8,911 nucleotides of DNA from Candidatus Neomicrothrix sp. UBA4742. GTDB lineage: Bacteria; Actinomycetota; Acidimicrobiia; Acidimicrobiales; Acidimicrobilacustridaceae. Location: positions 13,141 to 22,051 of the forward strand of contig DHIQ01000152.1 of assembly GCA_002403895.1 (NCBI GenBank), given 5' to 3'. Each line of letters opens with the position of its first letter. The stretch's first letter is position 1. The position numbers and the translations under genes were made by a program. The notes under the pieces are model-generated. The model ran no database searches, was not told the origin of the DNA, and saw nothing but the letters and a program-made list of their open reading frames with translations. Shown here piece after piece: positions 1 through 6,645 of the stretch.

Positions 1-44
1 CGGGTACCAACGACCCTGCCGCTCAGCCTGGCGGCTTTGCGGCC

Positions 45-449
45 TCACGCGGTCTTCGGTTCATAGCCGAAGCCGATGGCCTCGGTACCGTCGTCGTCGG
101 TGCCGGCCACATAGGTGGTGAGCCGCACCGGCATGCTCAACCGGACGTGGTCGGGGTCAGGGTCCGTGCCCAGGATGTTGGCTTTCACCTGGACCCCGTC
201 GGCCGTCTCGACCACCGCCGAGATGTAGGGAGTGGGCACGTTGGGCGCGGCCCGGTGGACGATGGTGAACGTGCGGATCTCGCCCGAGTCTCCGACGCTC
301 ACCGCCTCGAAGCCGAGGCCACCGCAGCGGGCGCAGGCGTTGCGACGGTCGAAGTAGCCGGCTCCACACGTCGTGCAGCGATGCTGGACCAGATGCGGCG
401 GACCGTCGTCGATGACGAGATAGTCGACAATGGGTACCTGCTTGCCCAT
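45..449 (-). CDS. Zn-ribbon / OB-fold DUF35 family protein
   Basis: A 134-residue protein of the DUF35 type: an N-terminal rubredoxin-like zinc ribbon followed by an OB fold. The ribbon is visible as CX2C (C25, C28) and a second CX2C (C39, C42). The OB-fold strands follow from about residue 47 (GEIRTFTIVHRAAP, then PYISAVVETADGVQVKANI). Family members usually accompany thiolases or acyl-CoA enzymes (steroid or fatty-acid side-chain metabolism) and are thought to bind acyl-CoA or act as a partner subunit; that role here is inferred from the family only. The ATG at 449 is chosen because a G-rich Shine-Dalgarno-like run (AGGGGG) lies just upstream. The open frame continues further upstream, but only over the nitroreductase gene. 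No thiolase is seen because the window ends 44 bases past the stop. It is the last gene of the minus-strand group, 109 bases after the nitroreductase. Confidence 0.88.
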   Translation of the reverse strand: MGKQVPIVDYLVIDDGPPHLVQHRCTTCGAGYFDRRNACARCGGLGFEAVSVGDSGEIRTFTIVHRAAPNVPTPYISAVVETADGVQVKANILGTDPDPDHVRLSMPVRLTTYVAGTDDDGTEAIGFGYEPKTA

Positions 450-558
450 GACTTCCCCCTGTCCGCCGCCGGTCCCCCCAGCGGTCAGTCCTTCCGAACC
501 TATCGGAGGAGCCGGACGACCGGGAATTCGACACCTGGCTGCGACGGTCAGCTGGCAG

Positions 559-1170
559 TTACCAGGTGCCGCGATGGACAACGTCGTCGAGCGGCCGACG
601 GCCTCGGGCCAGGGAGCCGCTGGGGCGGTCCGCGCCCGGCTCCGTCGACCGGTAGCCAAGAGCAATGGTCCCGATCGGCCGATAGCCGGTGGGCACACCC
701 AGGTCGGCCAGCAGCTCGGCCTCGTGGTCGAAGATGCCAAAGAACAGCGCCCCCAGGCCCTGATCGACGGCGGCCAGCAACATGAGCATCGAGGTCATGG
801 CCGTGTCGATCAGCCAGTACGGCACGGGCCAGTCATCGGCGGAGCGCCCCAGGCCGCTGGTTCCTTTGTCGGCTTCGGCGTAGCGGTCGACGTAGGCCTG
901 GGCGTGGGCCAGCGGGATGATCAGCACGGGCGCGGCCAGCAGGCCCGTCCACGGGAATCGGTCCCGCTTCCCCTCCGGCAGGGTCAGGTCCCAAAACCGC
1001 GCGGTCTGCTCCGGCCCTTCGAGCACCACGAAGGCCCAGCCCTGGCTGAATCCGGCTGAAGGCGCGTGCAGGCCTAGCTCGAGGACGGTATCCAACACTC
1101 CGGCAGGCAGTGGCCGGGGCTCGAAAGCCCGGACCATGCGCCGACGGTGGATGGCGTCGCTCAGCTCCAC
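559..1170 (-). CDS. Nitroreductase family protein (FMN-dependent)
   Basis: A 203-residue flavoprotein of the nitroreductase superfamily, which uses FMN and NAD(P)H to reduce nitro, quinone or enone substrates; the actual substrate cannot be read from the sequence. Visible landmarks are the N-terminal FMN-phosphate-binding segment HRRRMVRAF (residues 8-16), the APSAGFSQGW motif (36-45), a Gly-rich GLGALFFGIFDHE segment (138-150), RPIGTIALGY (164-173) and a basic C-terminal tail RRPLDDVVHRG (191-201). Length is normal for a single-domain member. The start is a GTG at 1170; no in-frame start lies just upstream and the first residues already match the family's usual N terminus, but no good Shine-Dalgarno is present. 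It begins 37 bases after the stop of the upstream gene, so co-transcription and perhaps translational coupling are likely. Confidence 0.9.
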   Translation of the reverse strand: MELSDAIHRRRMVRAFEPRPLPAGVLDTVLELGLHAPSAGFSQGWAFVVLEGPEQTARFWDLTLPEGKRDRFPWTGLLAAPVLIIPLAHAQAYVDRYAEADKGTSGLGRSADDWPVPYWLIDTAMTSMLMLLAAVDQGLGALFFGIFDHEAELLADLGVPTGYRPIGTIALGYRSTEPGADRPSGSLARGRRPLDDVVHRGTW

Positions 1171-1207
1171 GACGCCGGCCCGGTTGGGGGAAGAGAGAGC
1201 GTGGCCC

Positions 1208-1876
1208 TCAGGCCAGCTTGGCCAGCTGCTCGGCCATGGCCCAGCTGAAGGCGATCAGCGAATCGCCGCGGTTGTCGTCGACCTCGACGAACATGGCCAC
1301 GACCTCGGGATCGAGGTTCTCGGGCTTGAGGCTCTCGTGGTCGAGCACCAGCGGGAACGTGTTGTCACCGGTGGTGACGAAGTCCCGGTCGCGGTACCCG
1401 CCATTGTCCACGCCGAAGCGCTTGGCCAGGCGCCGGCCCCACGCCCGCTCCTCACCCGAGGCCTTGTGGCCAGGGCGGGGGACGATCTCCTCGAGGGCCT
1501 TGAACGCCTCGAAGCCACCGGCGTTCGTGAACCGGGTGCCGACCAACACGTCCTCGTCGGGAAAGGCGAGCACGGCCCGGCGGTACTGGTCCGTCATGAT
1601 CGCCCGCAGGACCGAGTCGCGCTTGGACGTGCGCCGAACCGACGCCAAACCGATGAGCACGCTGGGCGTTCCACCGATTCGTTCGAGCGTGCTGAAGGAG
1701 AAGCCCCGAAGTGAACGACCCTCGCGGGCCAGGGTGACGAGCACCCACGCCTCGGTCTGCTTGGACAGCAGGCCCACCTCGAAGCGGGACGGACTCTCGG
1801 CGCACATATCGGCCATCTCGGCCAGTTCCGCGTCGCTGAGCGCCGTGCAGTCCTTGGTTTCGATCTCGATTGCCAT
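1208..1876 (-). CDS. Hypothetical protein, possibly a divergent GNAT fold
   Basis: A 222-residue soluble protein that I do not recognise. There is no signal peptide, membrane segment or cysteine cluster. The N-terminal half has an acetyltransferase-like pattern: LSDAELAEMADMC helix, paired strands around residues 43-62 (WVLVTLAREG, LRGFSFSTLER), a strand VLIGLASVRRTSKRDSVLRAI, and then VLVGTRFTNAGGFEAFKAL, which resembles the late part of a GNAT domain. The usual acetyl-CoA loop (R/QxxGxG/A) is not visible, so the enzymatic assignment is weak. The C-terminal half (GVDNGGYRDRDFVTTGDN and NLDPEVVAMFVEVDD) is polar and unassigned. The ATG at 1876 has a GGGGGC stretch about 10 bases upstream. The nitroreductase gene follows 37 bases downstream, so both are probably one transcript. 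Confidence 0.8.
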   Translation of the reverse strand: MAIEIETKDCTALSDAELAEMADMCAESPSRFEVGLLSKQTEAWVLVTLAREGRSLRGFSFSTLERIGGTPSVLIGLASVRRTSKRDSVLRAIMTDQYRRAVLAFPDEDVLVGTRFTNAGGFEAFKALEEIVPRPGHKASGEERAWGRRLAKRFGVDNGGYRDRDFVTTGDNTFPLVLDHESLKPENLDPEVVAMFVEVDDNRGDSLIAFSWAMAEQLAKLA

Positions 1877-1904
1877 GCGATCAAAAGCCCCCGAGTTGTT
1901 GCAC

Positions 1905-1922
1905 GGGCCTCAGGCGAGGCCC
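1905..1922. repeat. Perfect 6-bp hairpin in the dnaE downstream gap
   Basis: GGGCCT and AGGCCC form a perfect 6-bp GC-rich stem around a 6-base loop, 29 bases upstream of the hypothetical gene's ATG. There is no T tract on either side. It could weaken read-through from dnaE or sit in the 5' leader of the downstream gene; the sequence does not decide between these. Confidence 0.35.
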
Positions 1923-1959
1923 TGGAACGGACCCCTCTAGTCCAGCGGTCGCGGACGCT

Positions 1960-1979
1960 TCGTGCAACTCGAACCACGA
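1960..1979. repeat. Small hairpin (5-bp stem, 10-base loop)
   Basis: TCGTG and CACGA flank a 10-base loop. On the minus strand the loop contains GGTTCGA, which recalls a tRNA T-loop, but no acceptor, D or anticodon arms can be built around it. It is recorded as one of several small inverted repeats in the 1877-2059 gap and has no assigned role. Confidence 0.25.
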
Positions 1980-2011
1980 CCGGCTCGATTTCGACCAGCC
2001 CAGGGGTCGAT

Positions 2012-2035
2012 TCCGGGCTCATTCCCCGGCCCGAA
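2012..2035 (-). terminator. Candidate dnaE terminator hairpin (no U tract)
   Basis: Downstream of the dnaE stop codon, on the minus strand, TTCGGGC pairs with GCCCGGA across a 10-base loop, giving a 7-bp stem with one G-T wobble. It begins 24 bases past the stop. No run of T follows, which is common in high-GC actinobacteria, where such hairpins may or may not terminate. A role as the end of the dnaE transcript is inference. Confidence 0.35.
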
Positions 2036-2059
2036 GTAGGGGCGGCTGGGGCGACCGAT

Positions 2060-5000
2060 TCAGGCCGCGATGGCGTCAGGACCGAGCAGCACCCGGAGTT
2101 CGGCCACCAGCCCGTTGGAGGCGTCCACGTTGAACTCGTCGGGGAGGCGGACGATTTGGCGCTCCCCCAGGTGGAGGAACACCTGGGACTCGCCGGGGTG
2201 CTCGCTCAACAGAGCCTTCAACCCGGCCAGTAGCGGCTGGCTGAGGGCGTTGGGGGTGAGACGGATGCGCACCGGGGGCGCACCATCGGTGATGGGCTCG
2301 AAGATCTGGATCTCCATGGCCATGAGCTTGGGCGTGTCATCACGCCCGTCGATGCGAGCCTTGAGGCATACCACGGCGTCGTCGGTGAGAAGGTGGCCGT
2401 ACTGCTGCATCGTCTTGGGAAAGACCATCACCTCGATCGAAGACTGGAGATCCTCCATTACGAAGACGGCCATCAGGTCGCCCTTCTTCGTCCACTTTCG
2501 CTGCAGGGACGTGACCAGCCCGCCGACCACCCGCATGGAGCCGTCCTCCAGGCCCTCGAGCTCGGTGATCGAGCATTCAGTGCGGCGGCGCAGTGAGGCT
2601 TCGGCTCCCATGAGCGGATGATCGCTCACGTACAGGCCGAGCATCTCCTTTTCGAACCCCAAGCGGACCTTCTTGTCGAACTCGATCGGCTCGATGGTCC
2701 GGCGAGCCTCCGCCGCCGGTGACAGCTCGGACGCGGACGGCTCGCCCAACGTGGAGAACAGATCGAACTGGCCCTCGGCCTCCTTGCGCCGGCGGGCCAC
2801 GGTGGTGTCGAGGATCTCCTCGTAGGCCATCAGCAGACCCTGTCGGGGATGGCCGAGCGAATCGAACGCGCCCGCCTTGATCAGCGACTCGATGGTGCGT
2901 TTGTTGAGCACCGTGAGATCAACCCGATCGCAGAAGTCGTAGAAGTCGGCGAACAGGCCGTTGGCGTCGCGCTCCGAGACGATCAGCCCGACCAGGCCCT
3001 CTCCCACGTTGCGCACCGCTGACAGGCCGAACGGGATCGACCCGGCAGCGCCCACGCCGTCGCTTCCATCGCCGGCCACAGCCACGAAATCGCTCATGGA
3101 CACATTGACGTCGGGAACCAGCACCGCGATACGCATTTGTCGACATTCGTTGAGATAGACCGCCGCCTTGTCCAGGTTCGTCTTGACACTGGTCAGCAAG
3201 GCGGCGAAGTACTCAACGGGATAGTTCGCCTTGAGATAGGCGGTCTGGTACGCCACCAGGCCGTAGCCGTAGCTATGGCTCTTGTTGAAGGCGTAGTCGG
3301 CGAACGGTTCGATGATGTCGAACAACGCGGTGCCGATCGGGGCGCCGTAGCCGGTGGCCTCACAGCCGGCCACGAACTTCTCCCGCTCCTGCTTGATCAG
3401 CGCCCGATCCTTCTTGCCGCAGTTGTGGGCGAGGAAGTCTTCGATGAAGGCGTAGGGGCGCTCTGGATTCGCCATCCGGAAGTCGAAGCACTCGCGCTCG
3501 CCCACCTCCTCGACGGAGACGACGGTGTCCCACATCAGGTCCTCAGATCCCAGGCCTTCGAGCGGGTCGCCGTCATTGCCGGGATCCACGAACGACATGC
3601 TCGAGCGCACTCGGGACCCGGCGGCGACCAGTTGCCTGGCCGGCACGACCGAGCAGTCGTACCACCCGGAAGCGCGGAGATCGATGTTCGAGGCGATGCC
3701 GCAACGCAACAGCATCCGCTTCACCGCCGCGACCACCGCCCGGTTCGGTGACCCGATGCACACCTCGATGCTGTCGGTCAGCGCATCGACTCCGAAGGCG
3801 AGACCCAGGAATCGCTTGATCTGGGAACCCGGAGCGTTCACCAACCGGGCAAGAACTCCAGCGGCAGCCACACCGGACTCGCGGAGCGAACGCGCAGACG
3901 CGTAGATCTCGGCGTCGCTGACCCTGCTCCCGCCGTTGGTCCGGGTATGGGCGGCGACGCCGACGAGGTCACCCGGCCGAATCTGGCCGAGCTCGGTCCA
4001 GCGATCCTCGACCAGGAAGGGATGGTTAGCCGTCGCCTCCACTGCGTAGCCGGATGACGTGGTGAGCCGGTACACCAGTTTGAGCCCGACCGACCACACG
4101 TCCTCGACCGCATCGAAACGACTGGTTGCCGACGTCGTGTCGATCGTCTGCACCCGCCGGTCGGAGAGGCGTATGACGTGCTCGATCGGCACGTAGCCCC
4201 GAGATCGCGTCAACATGAGGGTGCCAGCCGGCAGACACGCCTTCCTGAGGTTGTCTGCCTCTGCCAGTGAGTACCCCCCGAACTTCTGGGCCACCCGCAT
4301 CATCTGCTCTTGGTAGATCATGAGCCCCTGCGTGTCGCCCAGGAGCGGCTCGAGGTCGGGGTGCAGGTAGGAGATCGGCTTCCGGCCGTTCTTCCGGTCG
4401 GCGTAGTCGTTGTGCATGTTGGCCGCCATCGGCCCCGGCCGATAGAGCGCCACCAAGGCGGCCACGTCCTCGAAGCCGGTGGGCGCCAACGAACGCATAA
4501 GCGCCCGCATGGCCCCGCCCTCGAGCTGGAACACCCCGATCGAGTCACCGGCCTGCAACAGCTCGTAGGTCTTGGCGTCATCGAGGGGGATGGTGTCGAC
4601 GTCGAGGTCGACGCCGCGGGTGGCTCGCACCAGCTCCTGGGTGTCGGAGATCACGTCGAGGTTGCGCAGACCCAGGAAGTCCATCTTGAGCAGACCGAGG
4701 TCCTCGACGCCGTGCATCTCGTACTGGGTGACGACGGGGGCGAGCTCGGGATCCTGCCCGGCCTCGGGCTTGCGCTGGATGGGCAGGTACTCGGTGAGGG
4801 GCTCCTTGGTGATCACCACCGCGGCGGCATGAATGCCGTCCTGGCGGCGCAGGCCCTCCAGCCCCTTGGCCACGTCCATCACCTGGCGGGCATCGGGATC
4901 GGTCGCATACATGTCCCGCAGCTCGCTGGCCATCTTGTAGCCGTCGAGATACTTGGGGTGCTCGTCCAGACAGGCATACAACGGTGTGTCGCGCCCCATG

Positions 5001-6436
5001 ACCAGCGGGGGCATGGCCTTGGCCACCTTGTCGCCCACCATGTAGGGGAAGCCCAGCACCCGCGCCGCATCGCGCACCGCGGCCCGGGCCTTGATGGTGG
5101 AGAACGTGACGATCTGAGCCACGTGGTCGCGGCCGTAGCGCTCGGCCGCGTAGCGGATCATCTCGTCCCGATACCGGGAGTCGAAGTCCATGTCGATGTC
5201 AGGCATGGAGATGCGCGACGGGTTCAAGAAACGCTCGAACAGCAGGTCGTATTTGATGGGGTCGAGGTCGGTGATGCGCAGCGAGTACGCCACCGCGCAG
5301 CCCGCCGCGCTCCCCCGGCCCGGCCCGACCCGCATGTTCCCGTCTCGGGCGTGCTTGATGAGGTCCCACACGATGAGGAAGTACGACGAGAAGCCCATGT
5401 CCCCGATGACCTTGAGCTCGAAGGCAAGCCGCTCGACCACGGTGTCGGGCAGCGTGTCGCCCCATCGCTCACGGGCACCGGCGAAGGTGAGGTGCTCGAG
5501 ATAGCCGGCGTCGTCACTGAAGCCCTCAGGGATGGGGAAGTTCGGCAATTGGGGCTTGCCGAACTCGATCTCGACGTTGGCCCGCTCGGCCACCCACAGC
5601 GTGTTGTCGCACGCCTCGGGGAGCTCGGCGAAGAGCCGGCGCATCTCGTCAGCCGTCTTCAGGTAGTGCTGGTCGCCGTGGAACTTGAACCGGTCGGGAT
5701 CGCTCATGAGCGCCCCGGTCTGCACGCACAACAACGCGTCGTGGGCCTCGTGATCCTCACGCTGGGTGTAGTGGCTGTCGTTGGTGGCCAGCAGCGGCGC
5801 CTGGATCTTCTTGGCGATCTCCAGCAGCTGGGGATTGGTGCGGTGCTGGTCGGGGATGCCGTGGTCCTGGAGCTCGATGAACAGGTTGTCGCGCCCGAAG
5901 ATGTCCTGAAGGCGAGCGGCCTTGGCCAGGGCGTCGGCCGGGTCGTCGTTGAGCAGGGCCTGGAGCACCTGGCCGCCGAGGCAGCCGGTGGTGGCGATGA
6001 TCCCCTCGCTGTGGGCCTCGAGGAGCTCCCAGTCGACCTTGGGCTTCATGTAGTAGCCCTCGAGGTAAGCCCGGCTCGAAAGCTGGATCAGGTTCTTGTA
6101 GCCGACCGCGTTCTCGGCCAGCGCGGTCAGGTGGTAATAGGCCTTGCGCCCACCTTCGGCGTCGCCCCCGGAGTCGTCCATGCGCCCCCGACGCGGCGGA
6201 CGCTCGGCCCGGCTCTCGTAGGCCATGTACAGCTCGCTGCCGATGACCGGCTTGACGCCCTGGTCCCGACACGCCTGATAGAAGTCGAGAACGCCGTACA
6301 TGTTGCCGTGGTCGGTGATGCCCACGGCCGGCTGTCCGTCAGCCGCCGCCTTGGCCACGAGATCGCCCACCCGCGCGGCACCATCGAGCATCGAGAACTC
6401 GGTGTGCACGTGCAGATGGGTGAACGAATCCGCCAC
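2060..6436 (-). CDS. dnaE: DNA polymerase III alpha subunit (DnaE1) with intein
   Basis: The replicative polymerase. It encodes 1458 residues, of which 734-1005 are an intein; the spliced protein would be 1186 residues, normal for DnaE1. Domains in order: PHP (about 4-280) with a full ligand set H9, H11, D18, H43, E68, H102, C152, D220, H222; polymerase palm with GPGRGSAAG (371-379), PDIDMDFD (412-419) and the third catalytic Asp in KMDFLGL (D586); fingers split by the intein; helix-hairpin-helix GLSAVRNVGEG (from 1137); internal clamp-binding motif QFDLF (1223-1227); OB fold (about 1301-1379); short C-terminal domain. In mycobacterial DnaE1 the PHP domain is the proofreading 3'-5' exonuclease, and intact ligands suggest the same here. 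The frame runs open to an ATG at 6499, but the GTG at 6436 is preferred: it has AAGGAG nine bases upstream, and the protein then begins VADSFTHLHVHTEFS as in the family. Confidence 0.97.
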   Translation of the reverse strand: MADSFTHLHVHTEFSMLDGAARVGDLVAKAAADGQPAVGITDHGNMYGVLDFYQACRDQGVKPVIGSELYMAYESRAERPPRRGRMDDSGGDAEGGRKAYYHLTALAENAVGYKNLIQLSSRAYLEGYYMKPKVDWELLEAHSEGIIATTGCLGGQVLQALLNDDPADALAKAARLQDIFGRDNLFIELQDHGIPDQHRTNPQLLEIAKKIQAPLLATNDSHYTQREDHEAHDALLCVQTGALMSDPDRFKFHGDQHYLKTADEMRRLFAELPEACDNTLWVAERANVEIEFGKPQLPNFPIPEGFSDDAGYLEHLTFAGARERWGDTLPDTVVERLAFELKVIGDMGFSSYFLIVWDLIKHARDGNMRVGPGRGSAAGCAVAYSLRITDLDPIKYDLLFERFLNPSRISMPDIDMDFDSRYRDEMIRYAAERYGRDHVAQIVTFSTIKARAAVRDAARVLGFPYMVGDKVAKAMPPLVMGRDTPLYACLDEHPKYLDGYKMASELRDMYATDPDARQVMDVAKGLEGLRRQDGIHAAAVVITKEPLTEYLPIQRKPEAGQDPELAPVVTQYEMHGVEDLGLLKMDFLGLRNLDVISDTQELVRATRGVDLDVDTIPLDDAKTYELLQAGDSIGVFQLEGGAMRALMRSLAPTGFEDVAALVALYRPGPMAANMHNDYADRKNGRKPISYLHPDLEPLLGDTQGLMIYQEQMMRVAQKFGGYSLAEADNLRKACLPAGTLMLTRSRGYVPIEHVIRLSDRRVQTIDTTSATSRFDAVEDVWSVGLKLVYRLTTSSGYAVEATANHPFLVEDRWTELGQIRPGDLVGVAAHTRTNGGSRVSDAEIYASARSLRESGVAAAGVLARLVNAPGSQIKRFLGLAFGVDALTDSIEVCIGSPNRAVVAAVKRMLLRCGIASNIDLRASGWYDCSVVPARQLVAAGSRVRSSMSFVDPGNDGDPLEGLGSEDLMWDTVVSVEEVGERECFDFRMANPERPYAFIEDFLAHNCGKKDRALIKQEREKFVAGCEATGYGAPIGTALFDIIEPFADYAFNKSHSYGYGLVAYQTAYLKANYPVEYFAALLTSVKTNLDKAAVYLNECRQMRIAVLVPDVNVSMSDFVAVAGDGSDGVGAAGSIPFGLSAVRNVGEGLVGLIVSERDANGLFADFYDFCDRVDLTVLNKRTIESLIKAGAFDSLGHPRQGLLMAYEEILDTTVARRRKEAEGQFDLFSTLGEPSASELSPAAEARRTIEPIEFDKKVRLGFEKEMLGLYVSDHPLMGAEASLRRRTECSITELEGLEDGSMRVVGGLVTSLQRKWTKKGDLMAVFVMEDLQSSIEVMVFPKTMQQYGHLLTDDAVVCLKARIDGRDDTPKLMAMEIQIFEPITDGAPPVRIRLTPNALSQPLLAGLKALLSEHPGESQVFLHLGERQIVRLPDEFNVDASNGLVAELRVLLGPDAIAA
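3422..4237 (-). mobile_element. DnaE intein, 272 residues, endonuclease decayed
   Basis: An in-frame insertion between ...DNLRKA and CGKKDRAL..., breaking a helix that is continuous in other DnaE proteins. Splicing blocks are visible: block A CLPAGTLMLT with nucleophile Cys1; block B GYAVEATANHPFLV with the TxxH pair T69/H72; block F VVSVEEVGERECFDF with its Asp at D252; and block G FLAHN ending in His271-Asn272, followed by Cys+1. These are the residues required for a standard class 1 intein. Residues about 100-225 are not a simple linker: KRFLGLAFGVDA (141-152), a strand SIEVCIGSP, helix RAVVAAVKRMLLRCGI and strand WYDCSV resemble one half of a LAGLIDADG endonuclease. At 272 residues it is longer than a mini-intein and shorter than one with a full endonuclease. 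In a few hand-counted lines, GC looks similar inside and outside (62-65%), so the insertion does not look recent. Confidence 0.95.
3563..3937 (-). pseudogene. Remnant LAGLIDADG endonuclease domain within intein
   Basis: Intein residues about 101-225. One LAGLIDADG-like helix is recognisable, FLGLAFGVDA (143-152, at 3782-3811), with an Asp (D151) where the catalytic acid should be and Ala in place of the usual following Gly. After it come the strand-helix-strand elements of a DOD half-domain (SIEVCIGSP, VVAAVKRMLLRCGIASNI, WYDCSV). The second LAGLIDADG motif expected of a monomeric two-motif enzyme is not visible. What precedes it (SDAEIYASARSLRESGVAAAG) may be the shortened other half. Active cleavage is unlikely; that is inference from the missing motif and the short length. 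Confidence 0.6.
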
Positions 6437-6445
6437 GATGCGGTG

Positions 6446-6451
6446 CTCCTT
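6446..6451 (-). promoter_or_regulatory. dnaE ribosome binding site
   Basis: AAGGAG on the minus strand, nine bases before the GTG at 6436. This decides the dnaE start in favour of the GTG over the ATG at 6499, which has no comparable site and would add 21 residues with no match to the family N terminus. Confidence 0.75.
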
Positions 6452-6531
6452 GGTCCATGGCTGGTTTCCCAGCCTGCTTCTCTTCCCGGCAGGGCCCACT
6501 CCCGAGCACCCGAGCGGCCCCTCAACCCACG

Positions 6532-6561
6532 TTATCCACAGGGTTTTTCCCCAGTTGTGGA
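6532..6561. promoter_or_regulatory. DnaA box plus inverted half-site upstream of dnaE
   Basis: TTATCCACA at 6532-6540 is a perfect consensus DnaA box. TCCACA (6535-6540) is mirrored by TGTGGA (6556-6561), and inside these GGG and CCC also pair across a T-rich loop, so the element is both a box pair and a possible hairpin. Read inversely, the second half-site (6556-6564) matches the box at seven of nine positions. It lies about 100 bases before the dnaE start and about 90 bases after the bpa stop. It may be a DnaA-responsive control site for dnaE, or a hairpin ending bpa transcription; no T tract supports the latter. Confidence 0.55.
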
Positions 6562-6645
6562 CGAGTTACACGGCTGTGATTCCTCCGCGCGGCGACTGTA
6601 GCGCGCGATCTCGAGCATGGCGCTCCGACCGGATCACGGGCCGGA

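Noticed and set aside
1..44. A gene following the DUF35 gene (for example a thiolase)
   Set aside because: No ATG or other supported start is visible on the minus strand in these 44 bases; partner genes are expected from the family but cannot be seen.
450..740. Upstream extension of the DUF35 protein
   Set aside because: The extension overlaps the nitroreductase gene, is low-complexity, and ends just before an ATG with a good ribosome site.
1956..1985. tRNA gene suggested by a GGTTCGA T-loop-like string on the minus strand
   Set aside because: The stem does not fit a 5-bp T arm with a 7-base loop, and no acceptor, D or anticodon arm can be built around it.
3422..4237. Split intein or frameshifted dnaE
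   Set aside because: The reading frame is continuous through both junctions with no internal stop, so this is a contiguous cis-splicing intein in an intact gene.
6437..6499. ATG start for dnaE at 6499
   Set aside because: It would add 21 residues unrelated to the family N terminus; the GTG at 6436 has AAGGAG at suitable spacing.
4310..6601. 763-codon open frame on the plus strand opposite dnaE
   Set aside because: Its translation is rich in Val, Gly, His and Leu with no domain signature, and it is fully antisense to a certain dnaE. Long antisense frames are expected in high-GC coding DNA.
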